The notes beneath the pieces are model-generated. The model was not told the origin of the DNA and searched no databases. It saw only the letters and a list, made by a program, of their open reading frames with translations. The position numbers were made by a program, and so were the translations under genes. From assembly GCF_009687905.1 (NCBI RefSeq), contig NZ_BLBG01000009.1, positions 24,910 to 88,909 of the forward strand: 64,000 nucleotides of DNA. Direction: 5' to 3'. Within the stretch, counting starts at the first letter, position 1; each line of letters begins with the position of its first letter. Of the stretch, positions 26,521 through 35,211 are shown piece by piece. This stretch comes from Lacticaseibacillus zhaodongensis. Its GTDB lineage: Bacteria > Bacillota > Bacilli > Lactobacillales > Lactobacillaceae.

Positions 26521-28431
26521 CTAACGCTGTGCCTGGACAACGCGCATTAATTCAAAATACCGACTGCTGAGGTCCGCTTGCTTCTGCTTATCGCCGAGGC
26601 GCCGGGCCTGCTTGAGCTCGGTGCGAATGGCGGCAAGTCTGGCCGCAAGTGTCCCCTGCCCGATTACCGCAATTAAGTCGCTCACCGCGGCGTTGGTCAC
26701 TGGCGGCACGTCTTCCATTAAGATGGAACTGAGCGTGGCCCCGTGGCTGCCGCTTTGCTGATCAACAAAAGTTTGGTATTCCGGTGTAACGTCGATCGTC
26801 GGTGTGTGGGTCTGGCAGAACTCCTGCCAGGCGGCGGCAATCACGCCGTACTCCCCTTCCGGCCAGTCAAACGGGTTGGCGAAGACGAATAAACTCGTTT
26901 CCGCATCCGTTAACATGTAGTGCAGCAGTTCGCGCTCGGCGCGCTCGTAACGCGTGAAGTGCTGCTGCTCTTGTTGCTGGACAACGGCTGCCGGAGCGCC
27001 GTAACCACCTTGCTGCCCAGCCTCATCGTCTGGCGGCGGTGGGGCAACACTGTCATCAGGCAGTGGTACTTCCTGCGGATCGTACGCCCGCTCAGCGTTA
27101 GACTGGACAGTCGTCTGCTCCGCCCGGGGCTCCGGCAATTCCGCCAGCTGCTTCTGCAAGGCCGCGAGCGGCAGGCTGGTCAGGTCGGCAACTTGCTGCA
27201 GGTACAGCGTTTGTTCGACCGCACTGCTTAAGGCTTTGATTTCCTTGAGTGCAGCAGCGATGTATTCCAGCTTGGCGTGGTCATTGACCATGTCAACGCC
27301 TTGCGCCAGGTAGTGCAGGCGGAAGGCGGTTGGCGTCAGGACGCTTTGCAGCTGCGTTTTGAACGCTGGCCCGCCATTTTTCTGGATGAATTCGTCTGGA
27401 TCCATCTCGCCGGGTAAAACCACGGCGGAAACGTCGAGGCTGCTGCCCTGCAGCAGTTTGAGTGCCCGCTCGGTTGCAGCTTGGCCGGGGTGGTCGCCAT
27501 CATAGACGACCACGAGGCTCTTGCCGCGCCGTTCGAGGATGTGCACCTGTTGTGGTGTGAGCGAGGTGCCCATCGAGGCGACCCCACTGGTGACGCCGGC
27601 TTGGTACGCAGCAATCACATCCATGAAGCCTTCAAAAAGGTAAAACGGGTCGGTGCCGCGCACCGCCTGCTTTGCCTCGTCCAGGTTGAATAACAACTCA
27701 CCCTTGTTGAAGACGATGGTTTCGGGACTGTTGAGGTACTTAGCCTGCGTTTTTTCGGTGCTGAGGGTGCGGCCGGAAAAGCCGACCGTCTCCCCGCGCT
27801 CATCCCGCAGCGGAAACATGACCCGGTTGGTGAAGCGCGTCCCCAGCTCGCCGCTATCGCGATCAACGAAGAGCCCGGTTGCCCGCATTTCATCGATGCT
27901 GACTTTTTGGGTCTTCAGAAAGGTCTGCAGTAGCGACCCATCACTGGGGGCGAAGCCGATGCCAAAATGCTCAATGGTTGCGGTGCTCATCCCCCGCTTC
28001 TGAACATAATCCAGCGCTGCGCTGCCGCTTTCCGTGTTCATCAGCAAGTGGTGCATGAAGTCTTCGGTCAGCTTAAGGATTTCCTTTTGCCGCTTCTGAG
28101 CGGGGTCGACGTGCGCTTGAACCGCACTGGTGTCGATGTTTAGCTCAACACCGGCGTAATCTGCAGCCTTCTTGACGGCCTGCGGGAAGGGCAGGTTGTC
28201 GCTATCCATGATGAAGTCGAAGACACTGCCCCCACGGCCGCAAGAGTAACAGTGAAAGAACTGTTTCTCCTCGTTGACCGCAAACGACGGCGTGTTCTCA
28301 TCGTGGAATGGACACAGCCCAAACAGGTTCTGGCCCTGCTTCTTTAGCTGCACGGTTCGTCCGATGTAGTCCGCAATGTTGATTGCATTCTTGATTTCCT
28401 CGAGTTTATCCTCGGAAATTCTACCTGCCAC
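26521..28431 (-). CDS. dnaG: DNA primase
   Basis: 636-aa primase that synthesises RNA primers at the replication fork. The N-terminal CHC2 zinc ribbon is clear (CPFHDENTPSFAV...FFHCYSCGRGG, about residues 40-65). The TOPRIM core includes FYLFEGFMDVIAAYQAGV and LVVVYDGDHPGQAATE (acidic metal ligands). The C-terminal DnaB-interacting part is helical and Q/E-rich. Start choice: AGGGAGG lies only 2 nt before an ATG at 28437 but 8 nt before the GTG at 28431, which also places VAGRISEDKLEEIKNA at the N-terminus as in homologues. It is transcribed ahead of rpoD. Confidence 0.97.
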   Translation of the reverse strand: MAGRISEDKLEEIKNAINIADYIGRTVQLKKQGQNLFGLCPFHDENTPSFAVNEEKQFFHCYSCGRGGSVFDFIMDSDNLPFPQAVKKAADYAGVELNIDTSAVQAHVDPAQKRQKEILKLTEDFMHHLLMNTESGSAALDYVQKRGMSTATIEHFGIGFAPSDGSLLQTFLKTQKVSIDEMRATGLFVDRDSGELGTRFTNRVMFPLRDERGETVGFSGRTLSTEKTQAKYLNSPETIVFNKGELLFNLDEAKQAVRGTDPFYLFEGFMDVIAAYQAGVTSGVASMGTSLTPQQVHILERRGKSLVVVYDGDHPGQAATERALKLLQGSSLDVSAVVLPGEMDPDEFIQKNGGPAFKTQLQSVLTPTAFRLHYLAQGVDMVNDHAKLEYIAAALKEIKALSSAVEQTLYLQQVADLTSLPLAALQKQLAELPEPRAEQTTVQSNAERAYDPQEVPLPDDSVAPPPPDDEAGQQGGYGAPAAVVQQQEQQHFTRYERAERELLHYMLTDAETSLFVFANPFDWPEGEYGVIAAAWQEFCQTHTPTIDVTPEYQTFVDQQSGSHGATLSSILMEDVPPVTNAAVSDLIAVIGQGTLAARLAAIRTELKQARRLGDKQKQADLSSRYFELMRVVQAQR

Positions 28432-28462
28432 GACCATCACCTCCCTGAGCAGTACGCAAGTT

Positions 28463-28502
28463 GTAAAAAGTCGCACCCCAAGTTCGGGAATGCGACTTTT
28501 AC
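28463..28502 (-). terminator. Terminator between glyS and dnaG
   Basis: GTAAAAGTCGCA pairs with TGCGACTTTTTAC, with an inner CCC/GGG extension, and the minus-strand arm ends in CTTTTT. It ends the glyQS transcript; it also overlaps the first, unsupported in-frame codons upstream of dnaG. Confidence 0.7.
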
Positions 28503-28564
28503 GTGTCTTACTGCATAAAAGCGCAACCTAAAGTATAGCGCGAATGCAGCAGAATATCAAACTG

Positions 28565-30631
28565 TTACTTGGCGATAATTGTCGTGAGTTCACCATAAAC
28601 GTTGATGAGCTTTGCGAGCTGGTTTAGCAATGCCAAGCGGTTGTTGCGCACGGCTTCATCATCAACCATGATCATCGTTGCGTCGAAGTAGGCGTTGATG
28701 ACGTCACTGAGCTTGCCAAGCCGGGCAAAACCGTCTGCGCTAGGCTGCAGGGCATCGTCTGCGGCTGCAACTTCCTGAACGGCCTGGTATAGCGCCCCTT
28801 CACTGTCGTTATCAAACAGTGCCGGGTCCACCTTACCAGTGCTTGGGTTCTTGCCGGTGATGCGCAGTACTCGAGTCAAGGCTTCAAGCTTATCCTTGAA
28901 GTCATCCTCGTCAGCAACATCGCTAAGCACCTTAGCGGCCGTAATCTCGGCGGTCACGTTGGCAGCAGGATTAGCGGTCACTGCGTCCACAATATCGTGC
29001 CGGACGGATTGGCCAGACAATTCTTGGCGTACGCGATCCTGGAAGAAGTCACTAACTGCCTTGACGTTCTTACGGTAGTCCAGGCCGTTATCCTCACCCT
29101 TATCAGCGAGCGCATCTGCAATCTCACCCTGCAAGTCGGTCAGGGACATGTCAACCCCGTGTTTAGTGAGCATGCGGACGATCCCGTAAGCGCCACGGCG
29201 TAGTGCGTAAGGGTCGTTACTACCACTAGGAATCATGTCGACGGCGAAGAAGCTCATCAGTGTGTCCAGCTTGTCGGCCATGGCCAGCAGCGTGCCGACC
29301 TTGCTTTCTGGCAACGCTGTCCCCTGGCCGACTGGCATGTACTGTTCGCCCAGGGCCTTGGCTACGACGGCGTTTTCGCCCATGATGCTGGCGTAGTGTG
29401 CTGCCATCGTCCCCTGCAGTTCGGCGAATTCACCGACCATGCCGGTAACCAGGTCGAACTTGTAAATAGAAGCGGCGCGCTGGAGATCAGCGGCTTCATC
29501 AGCGTTCAGACCGAACTTACCAGCCAAAATGCCGGCAATCGTCTGCACACGGGCCATTTTTGCGGCCATAGAGCCGAGCTTGACGTGGAAGGAAACGTTC
29601 TTCAGCCGGTCAACGTAGTCAGCAATCGTGTGCTTTTTGTCTTCAGCGTAGAAGAAGGCCGCATCTTCAAGCCGTGCCGTCAGGACCTTCTCGTTCCCGG
29701 CGATGACGTTATCGAGGTGTTCAGCGTTCCCGTTGCGGACCCCGATGAACACGTTGACCATCTTGCCGGCTGTGTCGCGAGCATAGAAGTAGCGCTGGTT
29801 GTCCTTCATTGAAGTAATGAGGACGGCTTCCGGAATCTCGAGGTACTTCTGGTCGAACTTACCGGCAAAAGCCGTTGGGTACTCAACCAGGTTGTTGACC
29901 TCTTCCAGCAGGTCTGGATCGAGGTCGATCTGCCAGTTGTTGTCCGTGGCGATTTTGTTGATCTGCTTCGTGATCAGGTCCTTGCGTTCAGCGGGGTCAA
30001 CGATGACCTTCTGGCCGCGGAGGGCTTCAACGTAATCAGCAGGCTTAGCAATATCAACGGCCTGGCCGAGGAAGCGGTGGCCTTCGGTGCGGCGCCCTGC
30101 TTTGACGTCCAGCAGCTGCATTGGCACAACCTGGTCATCCAGCAAGCTGACGATCCAGTGAACGGGGCGGATGTATTCGAAGTCGTAATTGCTCCAGTGC
30201 ATCCGGGTCGGGAAGGTCAGACCTTTAACAACATCGATCAGGCCGGCCAAAATGTCAGCGGCGGGCTTGCCAGGCGTTTCCTTGTGCAGGTATACGTACT
30301 CGGTCCCCTTCAATTCCTTGAAGACGATGTCATCGACGGTCATGCCCTGACCGCGGGTGAATCCGATGGCAGCTTTGCTCCAGTTACCGTCCTTGTCCTG
30401 CGCGATCTTCTTAGCGGGTCCCTTGAGGTCTTCGCTGATGTCGGCGGTTTTGGCCGCAACGTCATCAATGATCAGTGCAAGCCGGCGGGGCGTTGCGTAA
30501 GTGCTGATGGCACCGTGGCCCAGCTGCTGCTCCTTGAGGTACTTGGCGGTTTTGTCAGCCAACTGCTTCAAGCTAGGAGTTACAACGTGTGCGGGCATGT
30601 CTTCCAGCCCGATTTCAAGTAAGTATTGCAT
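28565..30631 (-). CDS. glyS: Glycyl-tRNA synthetase beta subunit
   Basis: 688-aa beta chain of the bacterial alpha2-beta2 glycyl-tRNA synthetase. It recognises and binds tRNA-Gly. The N-terminus (MQYLLEIGLEDMPAHVV, TPRRLALIID, PVHWIVSLLDD) and the HD-like and anticodon-binding C-terminal regions are family-typical and the length is normal. The ATG directly follows the glyQ stop codon. Its ribosome site AAGGAGG is embedded in the last codons of glyQ, so translation is coupled. Expression should be governed by the glyQ T-box leader. Confidence 0.97.
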   Translation of the reverse strand: MQYLLEIGLEDMPAHVVTPSLKQLADKTAKYLKEQQLGHGAISTYATPRRLALIIDDVAAKTADISEDLKGPAKKIAQDKDGNWSKAAIGFTRGQGMTVDDIVFKELKGTEYVYLHKETPGKPAADILAGLIDVVKGLTFPTRMHWSNYDFEYIRPVHWIVSLLDDQVVPMQLLDVKAGRRTEGHRFLGQAVDIAKPADYVEALRGQKVIVDPAERKDLITKQINKIATDNNWQIDLDPDLLEEVNNLVEYPTAFAGKFDQKYLEIPEAVLITSMKDNQRYFYARDTAGKMVNVFIGVRNGNAEHLDNVIAGNEKVLTARLEDAAFFYAEDKKHTIADYVDRLKNVSFHVKLGSMAAKMARVQTIAGILAGKFGLNADEAADLQRAASIYKFDLVTGMVGEFAELQGTMAAHYASIMGENAVVAKALGEQYMPVGQGTALPESKVGTLLAMADKLDTLMSFFAVDMIPSGSNDPYALRRGAYGIVRMLTKHGVDMSLTDLQGEIADALADKGEDNGLDYRKNVKAVSDFFQDRVRQELSGQSVRHDIVDAVTANPAANVTAEITAAKVLSDVADEDDFKDKLEALTRVLRITGKNPSTGKVDPALFDNDSEGALYQAVQEVAAADDALQPSADGFARLGKLSDVINAYFDATMIMVDDEAVRNNRLALLNQLAKLINVYGELTTIIAK

Positions 30632-31597
30632 CTACTTAGCCTCCTTTGCAGATTTCTTGGCAGCTTTAGCAGCCTTGGCGTTGATTTTGGCAGTTTCCGC
30701 AGCGGCGAGTTTGCCGTCATCTTTCAGCAGTGGGTAACCGCGCTTGCGCCGTTCGTCAACGAAGGCCCGGGCAACCTTGTGCGCCATCTTGCGGATGCGG
30801 CTCAGGTAGCCGGCCCGTTCGGTAACGGAAACGGCACCGCGCGCATCAAGCAGGTTGAAGGTGTGGCTGCACTTGAGGATGTAGTCGTAAGCTGGGTGCA
30901 CCAGTCCGAGGTCCATCAGGCGCCAAGCTTCCTTTTCGTAGGCATCGAAGAACTTGAGGAGCATGTCCTGGTCGCTTTCCTCGAAGGAGTACTTGGAGTG
31001 CTCGTATTCAGGTTCCTTGAAAATGTCCCCGTAGAGCACGCCGTCGCCCCATTCGAGGTCATAAACGGAGTTAACGTTCTGAATGTAGCTGGCCAGCCGC
31101 TCAACCCCATAAGTGATTTCGCTAGTAACTGGGGAAACGTTCAGACCACCGACAACTTGGAAGTACGTGAACTGGCTGACTTCCATCCCGTCGAGCCAGA
31201 CTTCCCAACCAACACCGGCACAACCCATTGACGGGTTCTCCCAGTTATCCTCAACAAAACGAATATCGTGTTCGAGCGGATCGATGCCGAGAGCCCGCAG
31301 TGAGTCCAGGTAGTATTCCTGGATGTTCTCTGGTGATGGCTTCATCACTACTTGGAACTGGTGGTGTTGGTAGAGCCGGTTGGGGTTCTCACCGTAACGG
31401 CCGTCAGCTGGCCGGCGAGAAGGTTCCACGTAGGCAGCGTTCCAAGGTTCAGGTCCGATTGCCCGCAGGAAGGTGTATGGGCTCATGGTCCCAGCACCCT
31501 TTTCGGTGTCGTAAGCCTGCATCAACATGCAGCCTTTGCTGCCCCAGAAGTTCTGGAGCGTCTGGATCATGGTTTGAACGTTCATATTCTTAACCAA
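30632..31597 (-). CDS. glyQ: Glycyl-tRNA synthetase alpha subunit
   Basis: 321-aa catalytic chain of the tetrameric glycyl-tRNA synthetase. Class II motifs include [40 protein letters not shown] and [13 protein letters not shown]. The last ~25 residues are an alanine/lysine-rich tail ([20 protein letters not shown]), longer than the core fold needs. Start: a TTG at 31597 lies 8 nt after AGGAG. The ATG four codons later, at which the conserved [14 protein letters not shown] begins, is about 20 nt from it, so the TTG is preferred. Preceded by a T-box leader. Confidence 0.96.
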   Translation of the reverse strand: MVKNMNVQTMIQTLQNFWGSKGCMLMQAYDTEKGAGTMSPYTFLRAIGPEPWNAAYVEPSRRPADGRYGENPNRLYQHHQFQVVMKPSPENIQEYYLDSLRALGIDPLEHDIRFVEDNWENPSMGCAGVGWEVWLDGMEVSQFTYFQVVGGLNVSPVTSEITYGVERLASYIQNVNSVYDLEWGDGVLYGDIFKEPEYEHSKYSFEESDQDMLLKFFDAYEKEAWRLMDLGLVHPAYDYILKCSHTFNLLDARGAVSVTERAGYLSRIRKMAHKVARAFVDERRKRGYPLLKDDGKLAAAETAKINAKAAKAAKKSAKEAK

Positions 31598-31635
31598 TGT
31601 TCGGTCTCCTTTATTTTGTGATCCAAGCGGTGCCA

Positions 31636-31832
31636 AAATAAAAAGCGCCTCTATGCCAATTCGGCATAGGGACGCTTGCGCGCGGTTCCACCCTACTTCG
31701 CTGACTAGGTCAACGCTCTTTCAGAAGTGGCTCGAAAACGCCAATTATCAGTTTTAAGCTTCCGGCTTCCACAATCCCGGACTCGCTGGTGCTACCACTG
31801 ATAACCCTTTTTCTCATCGCCTGTTTAACTGA
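31636..31832 (-). promoter_or_regulatory. Glycine T-box leader of glyQS
   Basis: Classic T-box riboswitch that senses uncharged tRNA. On the minus strand the antiterminator T-box sequence AGGGTGGAACCGCG lies at 31681-31694. It is followed by a terminator pairing GCGTCCCTATGCC with GGCATAGAGGCGC and then TTTTTATTTT (31636-31676). Upstream lies the ~130-nt stem I region. Glycine specificity is assigned from the downstream gene; I did not place the specifier codon with certainty. Confidence 0.92.
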
Positions 31833-31837
31833 AATTA

Positions 31838-31866
31838 ATTCTAACATATCTCCCAATAAAAATCAG
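31838..31866 (-). promoter_or_regulatory. Predicted promoter of the glyQS T-box transcript
   Basis: CTGATT, 17-bp spacer, TAGAAT preceded by TGT (extended -10), on the minus strand. Transcription would begin a few bases before the T-box stem I. Confidence 0.5.
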
Positions 31867-31890
31867 CTGGGATTCGGGTTTTTGCAGAAA

Positions 31891-32004
31891 GTGGCCCACA
31901 ATGCGGTTAGCTCCTGAGCATTAGCAGAAAAATGGCTCTAAGCACTGAACTTCGTGTTTAGAGCCATTTTTCTGCTAAGCGGAAGGAGCTGCATTGTGGG
32001 CCAC
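31891..32004 (-). repeat. Near-perfect 114-nt hairpin downstream of recO
   Basis: Nested inverted repeats form one long stem: GTGGCCCACAATGC (31891-31904) with GCATTGTGGGCCAC (31991-32004); AGCTCCT with AGGAGCT; and the 21-bp arms 31921-31941 with 31958-31978, which pair perfectly around a 16-nt loop. Only a 4-nt bulge and a 5x5 internal loop interrupt it. No T-run follows, so it is not a plain terminator. Confidence 0.85.
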
Positions 32005-32015
32005 GTTTATATGCT

Positions 32016-32112
32016 GGGAGAGTTGGCGGCTTGCCGCTTACTCTCCCACATCCGTAGCGCAGCGTAGGTGGCCGGCTCCTCACCATAATTAAGAACGGTC
32101 AGGAGTCGCCAC
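32016..32112. repeat. Two further hairpins in the recO-glyQ gap
   Basis: GGGAGAGTTGGCGG pairs with CCGCTTACTCTCCC around CTTG (32016-32047). GTGGCCGGCTCCT pairs with AGGAGTCGCCAC around a 20-nt loop (32068-32112). With the 114-nt hairpin at 31891 this makes three consecutive stems. I see no gene between 31867 and 32209. Confidence 0.65.
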
Positions 32113-32209
32113 TTCCACTTGGGCGGGTTGTGCCCTTAGTGGAATGGACAGTGAAACGGCCGGCAGCGATGATCGTCAGTAGATTCAAGGTCACTCATTA
32201 CGATCAACC

Positions 32210-33013
32210 CTACCTGTCTGCATCAGTGCGCGGTTTGCGCGGGCGCAGCGGGCGGAGATTGCTGCCACCATTTAACTCGTCCAAGAAGCGCTTGGCGCGT
32301 GGCGTCACCCCGACCAGGTCGTCATAGATCCGGTCGAGACAGGAACGCAACTCGTGCTTAGTGGTTGGACTGACCTTAATATTGCCCAGCTGCTCCAGCT
32401 TGACCACTGAGAACTGCCGCAACAGGTAAATCGCCTTTTGCGAGGCGTGATAGCGGTGTTCATCCAGTCCCCAGTGGTTCTGGCAGAGCAGGCCGCCGTA
32501 ACTGTCGGAGAAGTCCAGTGGTAAGTCACTGCGGCCGCAGACCACACAGTTCTGCCAGTGCGGGCCGACCCCGAAGGCAGTTAGCAACTGCACCTCGGCG
32601 ATATTACTGATGATCTGCGGATCGGCGCCGCTGTCAATGCGGCGCAGCGCGGTTTCGGCAAAATCATACCACTGTGGTACCGCGACGTTATCGCTGAAGG
32701 CGAGGTCGATCAGCGCCAGCACGTAGGTCGCATAGGCATTGCGCTCGATGTCTGCGCTGATGTTACTGAACTCTTCGCTGCCGCGGAGGGTGTTCACGTA
32801 GGACAAGCCTGAGCTACGAATCACCCCAACGTAATTACTCGCGGTAAAGGGCATGACCCCCACCGCCATTTTGAACCCGGGTTTGCGCGCCCGCCGGAAC
32901 AAGAACATCCGCTTGCCGAACTCCCGCGTCAGGATTTTGACGAGCAAATCCGACTCTTTGTAGTTGTAGCGCGACAGCACGATGCCCTTGAAATCCTGCG
33001 GGGCGCTCGCCAT
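32210..33013 (-). CDS. recO: DNA repair protein RecO
   Basis: 267-aa recombination mediator that helps load RecA onto SSB-coated single strands. The N-terminal OB-fold is recognised by FKGIVLSRYNYKESDLLVKI and LRGSEEFSNISADI. The zinc finger is CVVCGRSDLPLDFSDSYGGL with LCQNHW. The C-terminus is basic (LRPLRPRKPRTDADR). Its ATG overlaps the era stop codon as TAATG, giving tight coupling in the phoH-ybeY-dgkA-cdd-era-recO operon. The conserved Firmicute order era-recO-glyQ supports the call. Confidence 0.95.
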   Translation of the reverse strand: MASAPQDFKGIVLSRYNYKESDLLVKILTREFGKRMFLFRRARKPGFKMAVGVMPFTASNYVGVIRSSGLSYVNTLRGSEEFSNISADIERNAYATYVLALIDLAFSDNVAVPQWYDFAETALRRIDSGADPQIISNIAEVQLLTAFGVGPHWQNCVVCGRSDLPLDFSDSYGGLLCQNHWGLDEHRYHASQKAIYLLRQFSVVKLEQLGNIKVSPTTKHELRSCLDRIYDDLVGVTPRAKRFLDELNGGSNLRPLRPRKPRTDADR

Positions 33014-33936
33014 TACTTCAGGTCCTTCTTGTTGTAACCGAGCGTGCGCAGGTAGGCGTTGTTGTCGCGCCAGTTCTTCTGCACCTTGACCCAGAGCTTC
33101 AGGTTGACCGGTTCACCGAGCAGACTCTCGATGTCGCGGCGGGCGCGGATCCCGATTTCCTTGATCATCGCCCCACCCTTACCAATGATGATGCTCTTCT
33201 GGCCAGGGCGTTCAACGAAGATGTTGGCTTCGATCTGCAGCTTGCCGCCCACGTAATCCTTCATGCGTTCAACCACCACGGCGACCGCATGCGGAACCTC
33301 ATCGTGACTGAGCTCCAGAATCTTCTCGCGGATGAGTTCCCCAACGACGAAGTATTCAGGGTGGTCGGTGATCTCATCGTCAGGGTAATACTGCGGGCCA
33401 ACTGGCAGCGCAGTGATGAGCGTGTTCAGGAGGTCATCGATGTTGTTCCCCTGCGTTGCGGAGATTGGGAAGACTTCATCAAACTTGCGCATCTTGCTGT
33501 AACGTTCGATGAGCGGAATCAGGTCGTCAGGTGATACCAAATCGATTTTGTTCACCAGCAAATAGACCGGGGTCTTGACCTTGGCCAAGGCTTCCAAAAT
33601 CCACTGGTCACCGCGGCCGGGCTGCTGATCGGCTTCAACCATGAAGAGGACCGCGTCGACCTGGTTCAAGGTCGACAGTGCGGCGTCGTCCATGTACTGG
33701 TCGAGTTCATTTTGCGGCTTGTGGATCCCGGGCGTGTCAACGAAGATGATCTGTGCATCGGGGCGGGTGTAGATTCCGTTAATTTTGTTGCGGGTGGTCT
33801 GGGCCTTCGGTGACATGATGGCCACCTTCTCGCCGAGGATGCGGTTCATGAAGGTTGACTTACCAACGTTGGGGCGGCCGATGATGGCGACGAAACCGGA
33901 ACGGTGCTTCTTTTCTACTGGTGGTTCTTTAGGCAT
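33013..33936 (-). CDS. era: GTPase Era, ribosome assembly factor
   Basis: 307-aa essential GTPase that binds the 3' end of 16S rRNA during 30S assembly. G1 is [10 protein letters not shown] (about residue 18), G2 includes [13 protein letters not shown]3 DTPGIHKP, G4 NKIDLV. The KH domain contains [20 protein letters not shown]. The ATG at 33936 has GGAGGACATGCACA upstream and overlaps the end of cdd by 8 bp; a longer in-frame extension lies within cdd and is not used. Operon with cdd upstream and recO downstream. Confidence 0.97.
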   Translation of the reverse strand: MPKEPPVEKKHRSGFVAIIGRPNVGKSTFMNRILGEKVAIMSPKAQTTRNKINGIYTRPDAQIIFVDTPGIHKPQNELDQYMDDAALSTLNQVDAVLFMVEADQQPGRGDQWILEALAKVKTPVYLLVNKIDLVSPDDLIPLIERYSKMRKFDEVFPISATQGNNIDDLLNTLITALPVGPQYYPDDEITDHPEYFVVGELIREKILELSHDEVPHAVAVVVERMKDYVGGKLQIEANIFVERPGQKSIIIGKGGAMIKEIGIRARRDIESLLGEPVNLKLWVKVQKNWRDNNAYLRTLGYNKKDLK

Positions 33937-34330
33937 TGTGCATGTCCTCCTTGTTGAAGGCGCCGGGCAAAAGTTCAGTGACCGTCGTCGTGTCGATGGT
34001 TCCGTGCAGGTTACCCAAGTAAACTGGGGTCTGTGCACCCATAAATTCAGTCATTGCTTGCCGGCACGCACCACAGGGGGCAACTCCACCGTCAGTATCC
34101 GCAACCACCGCGAGCGCGCTGATTTCACGAACACCGGCGCAGGCCGCTGCGAAAATAGCGTTGCGTTCAGCGCACATTGTGATGCCATAAGACGCGTTTT
34201 CGATGTTCGCACCGCTGAAGACGCGGCCGTCCGCACTGATCACTGCCGCGCCAACCGCGAAGTGAGAATACGGTACGTAGGCATTCTTCCGGGCGGTGAT
34301 CGCCGTTTGCATCAATTCTTCTTTATCCAT
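33929..34330 (-). CDS. cdd: Cytidine deaminase
   Basis: 133-aa homotetrameric zinc enzyme that converts cytidine and deoxycytidine to the uridine forms in pyrimidine salvage. The active site is visible as [20 protein letters not shown] (zinc Cys and catalytic Glu) and [11 protein letters not shown] (two zinc Cys). [11 protein letters not shown] near the N-terminus is also typical. GGAG lies 11 nt before the ATG at 34330. An in-frame ATG at 34354 overlaps the dgkA stop as TAATG and could add eight residues. It sits between dgkA and era, a conserved Firmicute order. Confidence 0.95.
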   Translation of the reverse strand: MDKEELMQTAITARKNAYVPYSHFAVGAAVISADGRVFSGANIENASYGITMCAERNAIFAAACAGVREISALAVVADTDGGVAPCGACRQAMTEFMGAQTPVYLGNLHGTIDTTTVTELLPGAFNKEDMHNA

Positions 34331-34353
34331 TATTGTTGAATCTCCAAACTTCA

Positions 34354-34752
34354 TTATATGTTTCGAAATAGTTCAAGCAGCCGCGGCAAAAAGATGTAGA
34401 TCCCGGCTAATACCGCAATCAACGCTGAGAGTAGTACCCCCGCCGCCGCGGTGTCCTTGGCAAAGTGTGCTAGGTCGGAGTACTTACCGCCGCAGGACAA
34501 GTCCACTGCGGCTTCGATTGCGGTGTTAAATGCTTCCGCCACGAACACAAGCAAACTCACACCCAGCAGGAGCAAGAACCGCCACACGTCGATGTCCAAA
34601 AGGATGCCGAGCAGCACAGTAAACACGGCCCAGCCAAGTTCAAAGCGCGCATTGCGTTCGCGGCGGAGCAAACTGATGACGCCGTCGCACGCATGCCGGA
34701 ATGACTGGAGCCAGTGCCGGTTCTTATTGGTTTGTTTAGCGTTCCAACCCAT
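34354..34752 (-). CDS. dgkA: Undecaprenol/diacylglycerol kinase, DgkA family
   Basis: 132-aa integral membrane kinase with three predicted helices (GWAVFTVLLGILLDI, FLLLLGVSLLVFVAEAF, GVLLSALIAVLAGIYIF). The family signature is AEAFNTAIEAAVDLSCGGKY, and HFAKDTAAAGVLL provides the conserved K-D. Gram-positive members mainly phosphorylate undecaprenol to recycle the lipid carrier of cell-wall synthesis. Its start overlaps the end of ybeY by 17 bp; a GGAGAAG site lies rather far upstream within ybeY. Confidence 0.93.
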   Translation of the reverse strand: MGWNAKQTNKNRHWLQSFRHACDGVISLLRRERNARFELGWAVFTVLLGILLDIDVWRFLLLLGVSLLVFVAEAFNTAIEAAVDLSCGGKYSDLAHFAKDTAAAGVLLSALIAVLAGIYIFLPRLLELFRNI

Positions 34753-35203
34753 AAGCAGACAGAATCTTCTCCTGCAGCGGAATCATGACCGCTTCGTCCT
34801 CAGGCTTGATGTGATCGTAGCCGTTGAGGTGCAGGAATCCGTGGACAACCGTGTAGCCGAGTTCGCGTTCGAAGCTGTGGCCGTAATCCTTGGCCTGCTC
34901 CGCAACCTTGCCGGGCGCGATGAAGAGGTCACCGATGTTTTCGGGAATCCCTTCGAAGCCGACAAAATCGTCGTCGGCACTTTCGTCGTCCTCAATCGCA
35001 AAACTGATTACGTCGGTCACCCGGTCAGTGTTCCGGTACTCGCGATTGATGCGGCGAATCTCTTCATCCTTAACAATCGTGATGGACATCTCGGTGTCTG
35101 GCGCGCTGCCGAGTTCCTTAGCCGCGAACTCAACTAGCTTTTTAACCAGTTCCTCGTGCTCTTCATCAAGCAGTTTGTCATCGTTGAATAATGTCAGGTC
35201 CAT
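34736..35203 (-). CDS. ybeY: Endoribonuclease YbeY (rRNA maturation factor)
   Basis: 155-aa single-domain metalloprotein involved in 16S rRNA 3' maturation and ribosome quality control. The zinc-binding motif HGFLHLNGYDH (H-x3-H-x5-H) near residue 120 is diagnostic. The EYRNTDRVTDVISFA segment provides the conserved arginine/aspartate surface. The ATG at 35203 has AAGGAG upstream, 8 bp after the phoH stop. phoH-ybeY is one of the most conserved bacterial gene pairs. Confidence 0.96.
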   Translation of the reverse strand: MDLTLFNDDKLLDEEHEELVKKLVEFAAKELGSAPDTEMSITIVKDEEIRRINREYRNTDRVTDVISFAIEDDESADDDFVGFEGIPENIGDLFIAPGKVAEQAKDYGHSFERELGYTVVHGFLHLNGYDHIKPEDEAVMIPLQEKILSAYGLER

Positions 35204-35211
35204 TAATCCGT

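Noticed and set aside
31636..31832. rRNA or tRNA gene in the structured region before glyQ
   Set aside because: The structure and the AGGGTGGAACCGCG box identify a T-box leader. I found no sequence with tRNA or rRNA features elsewhere in the window either.
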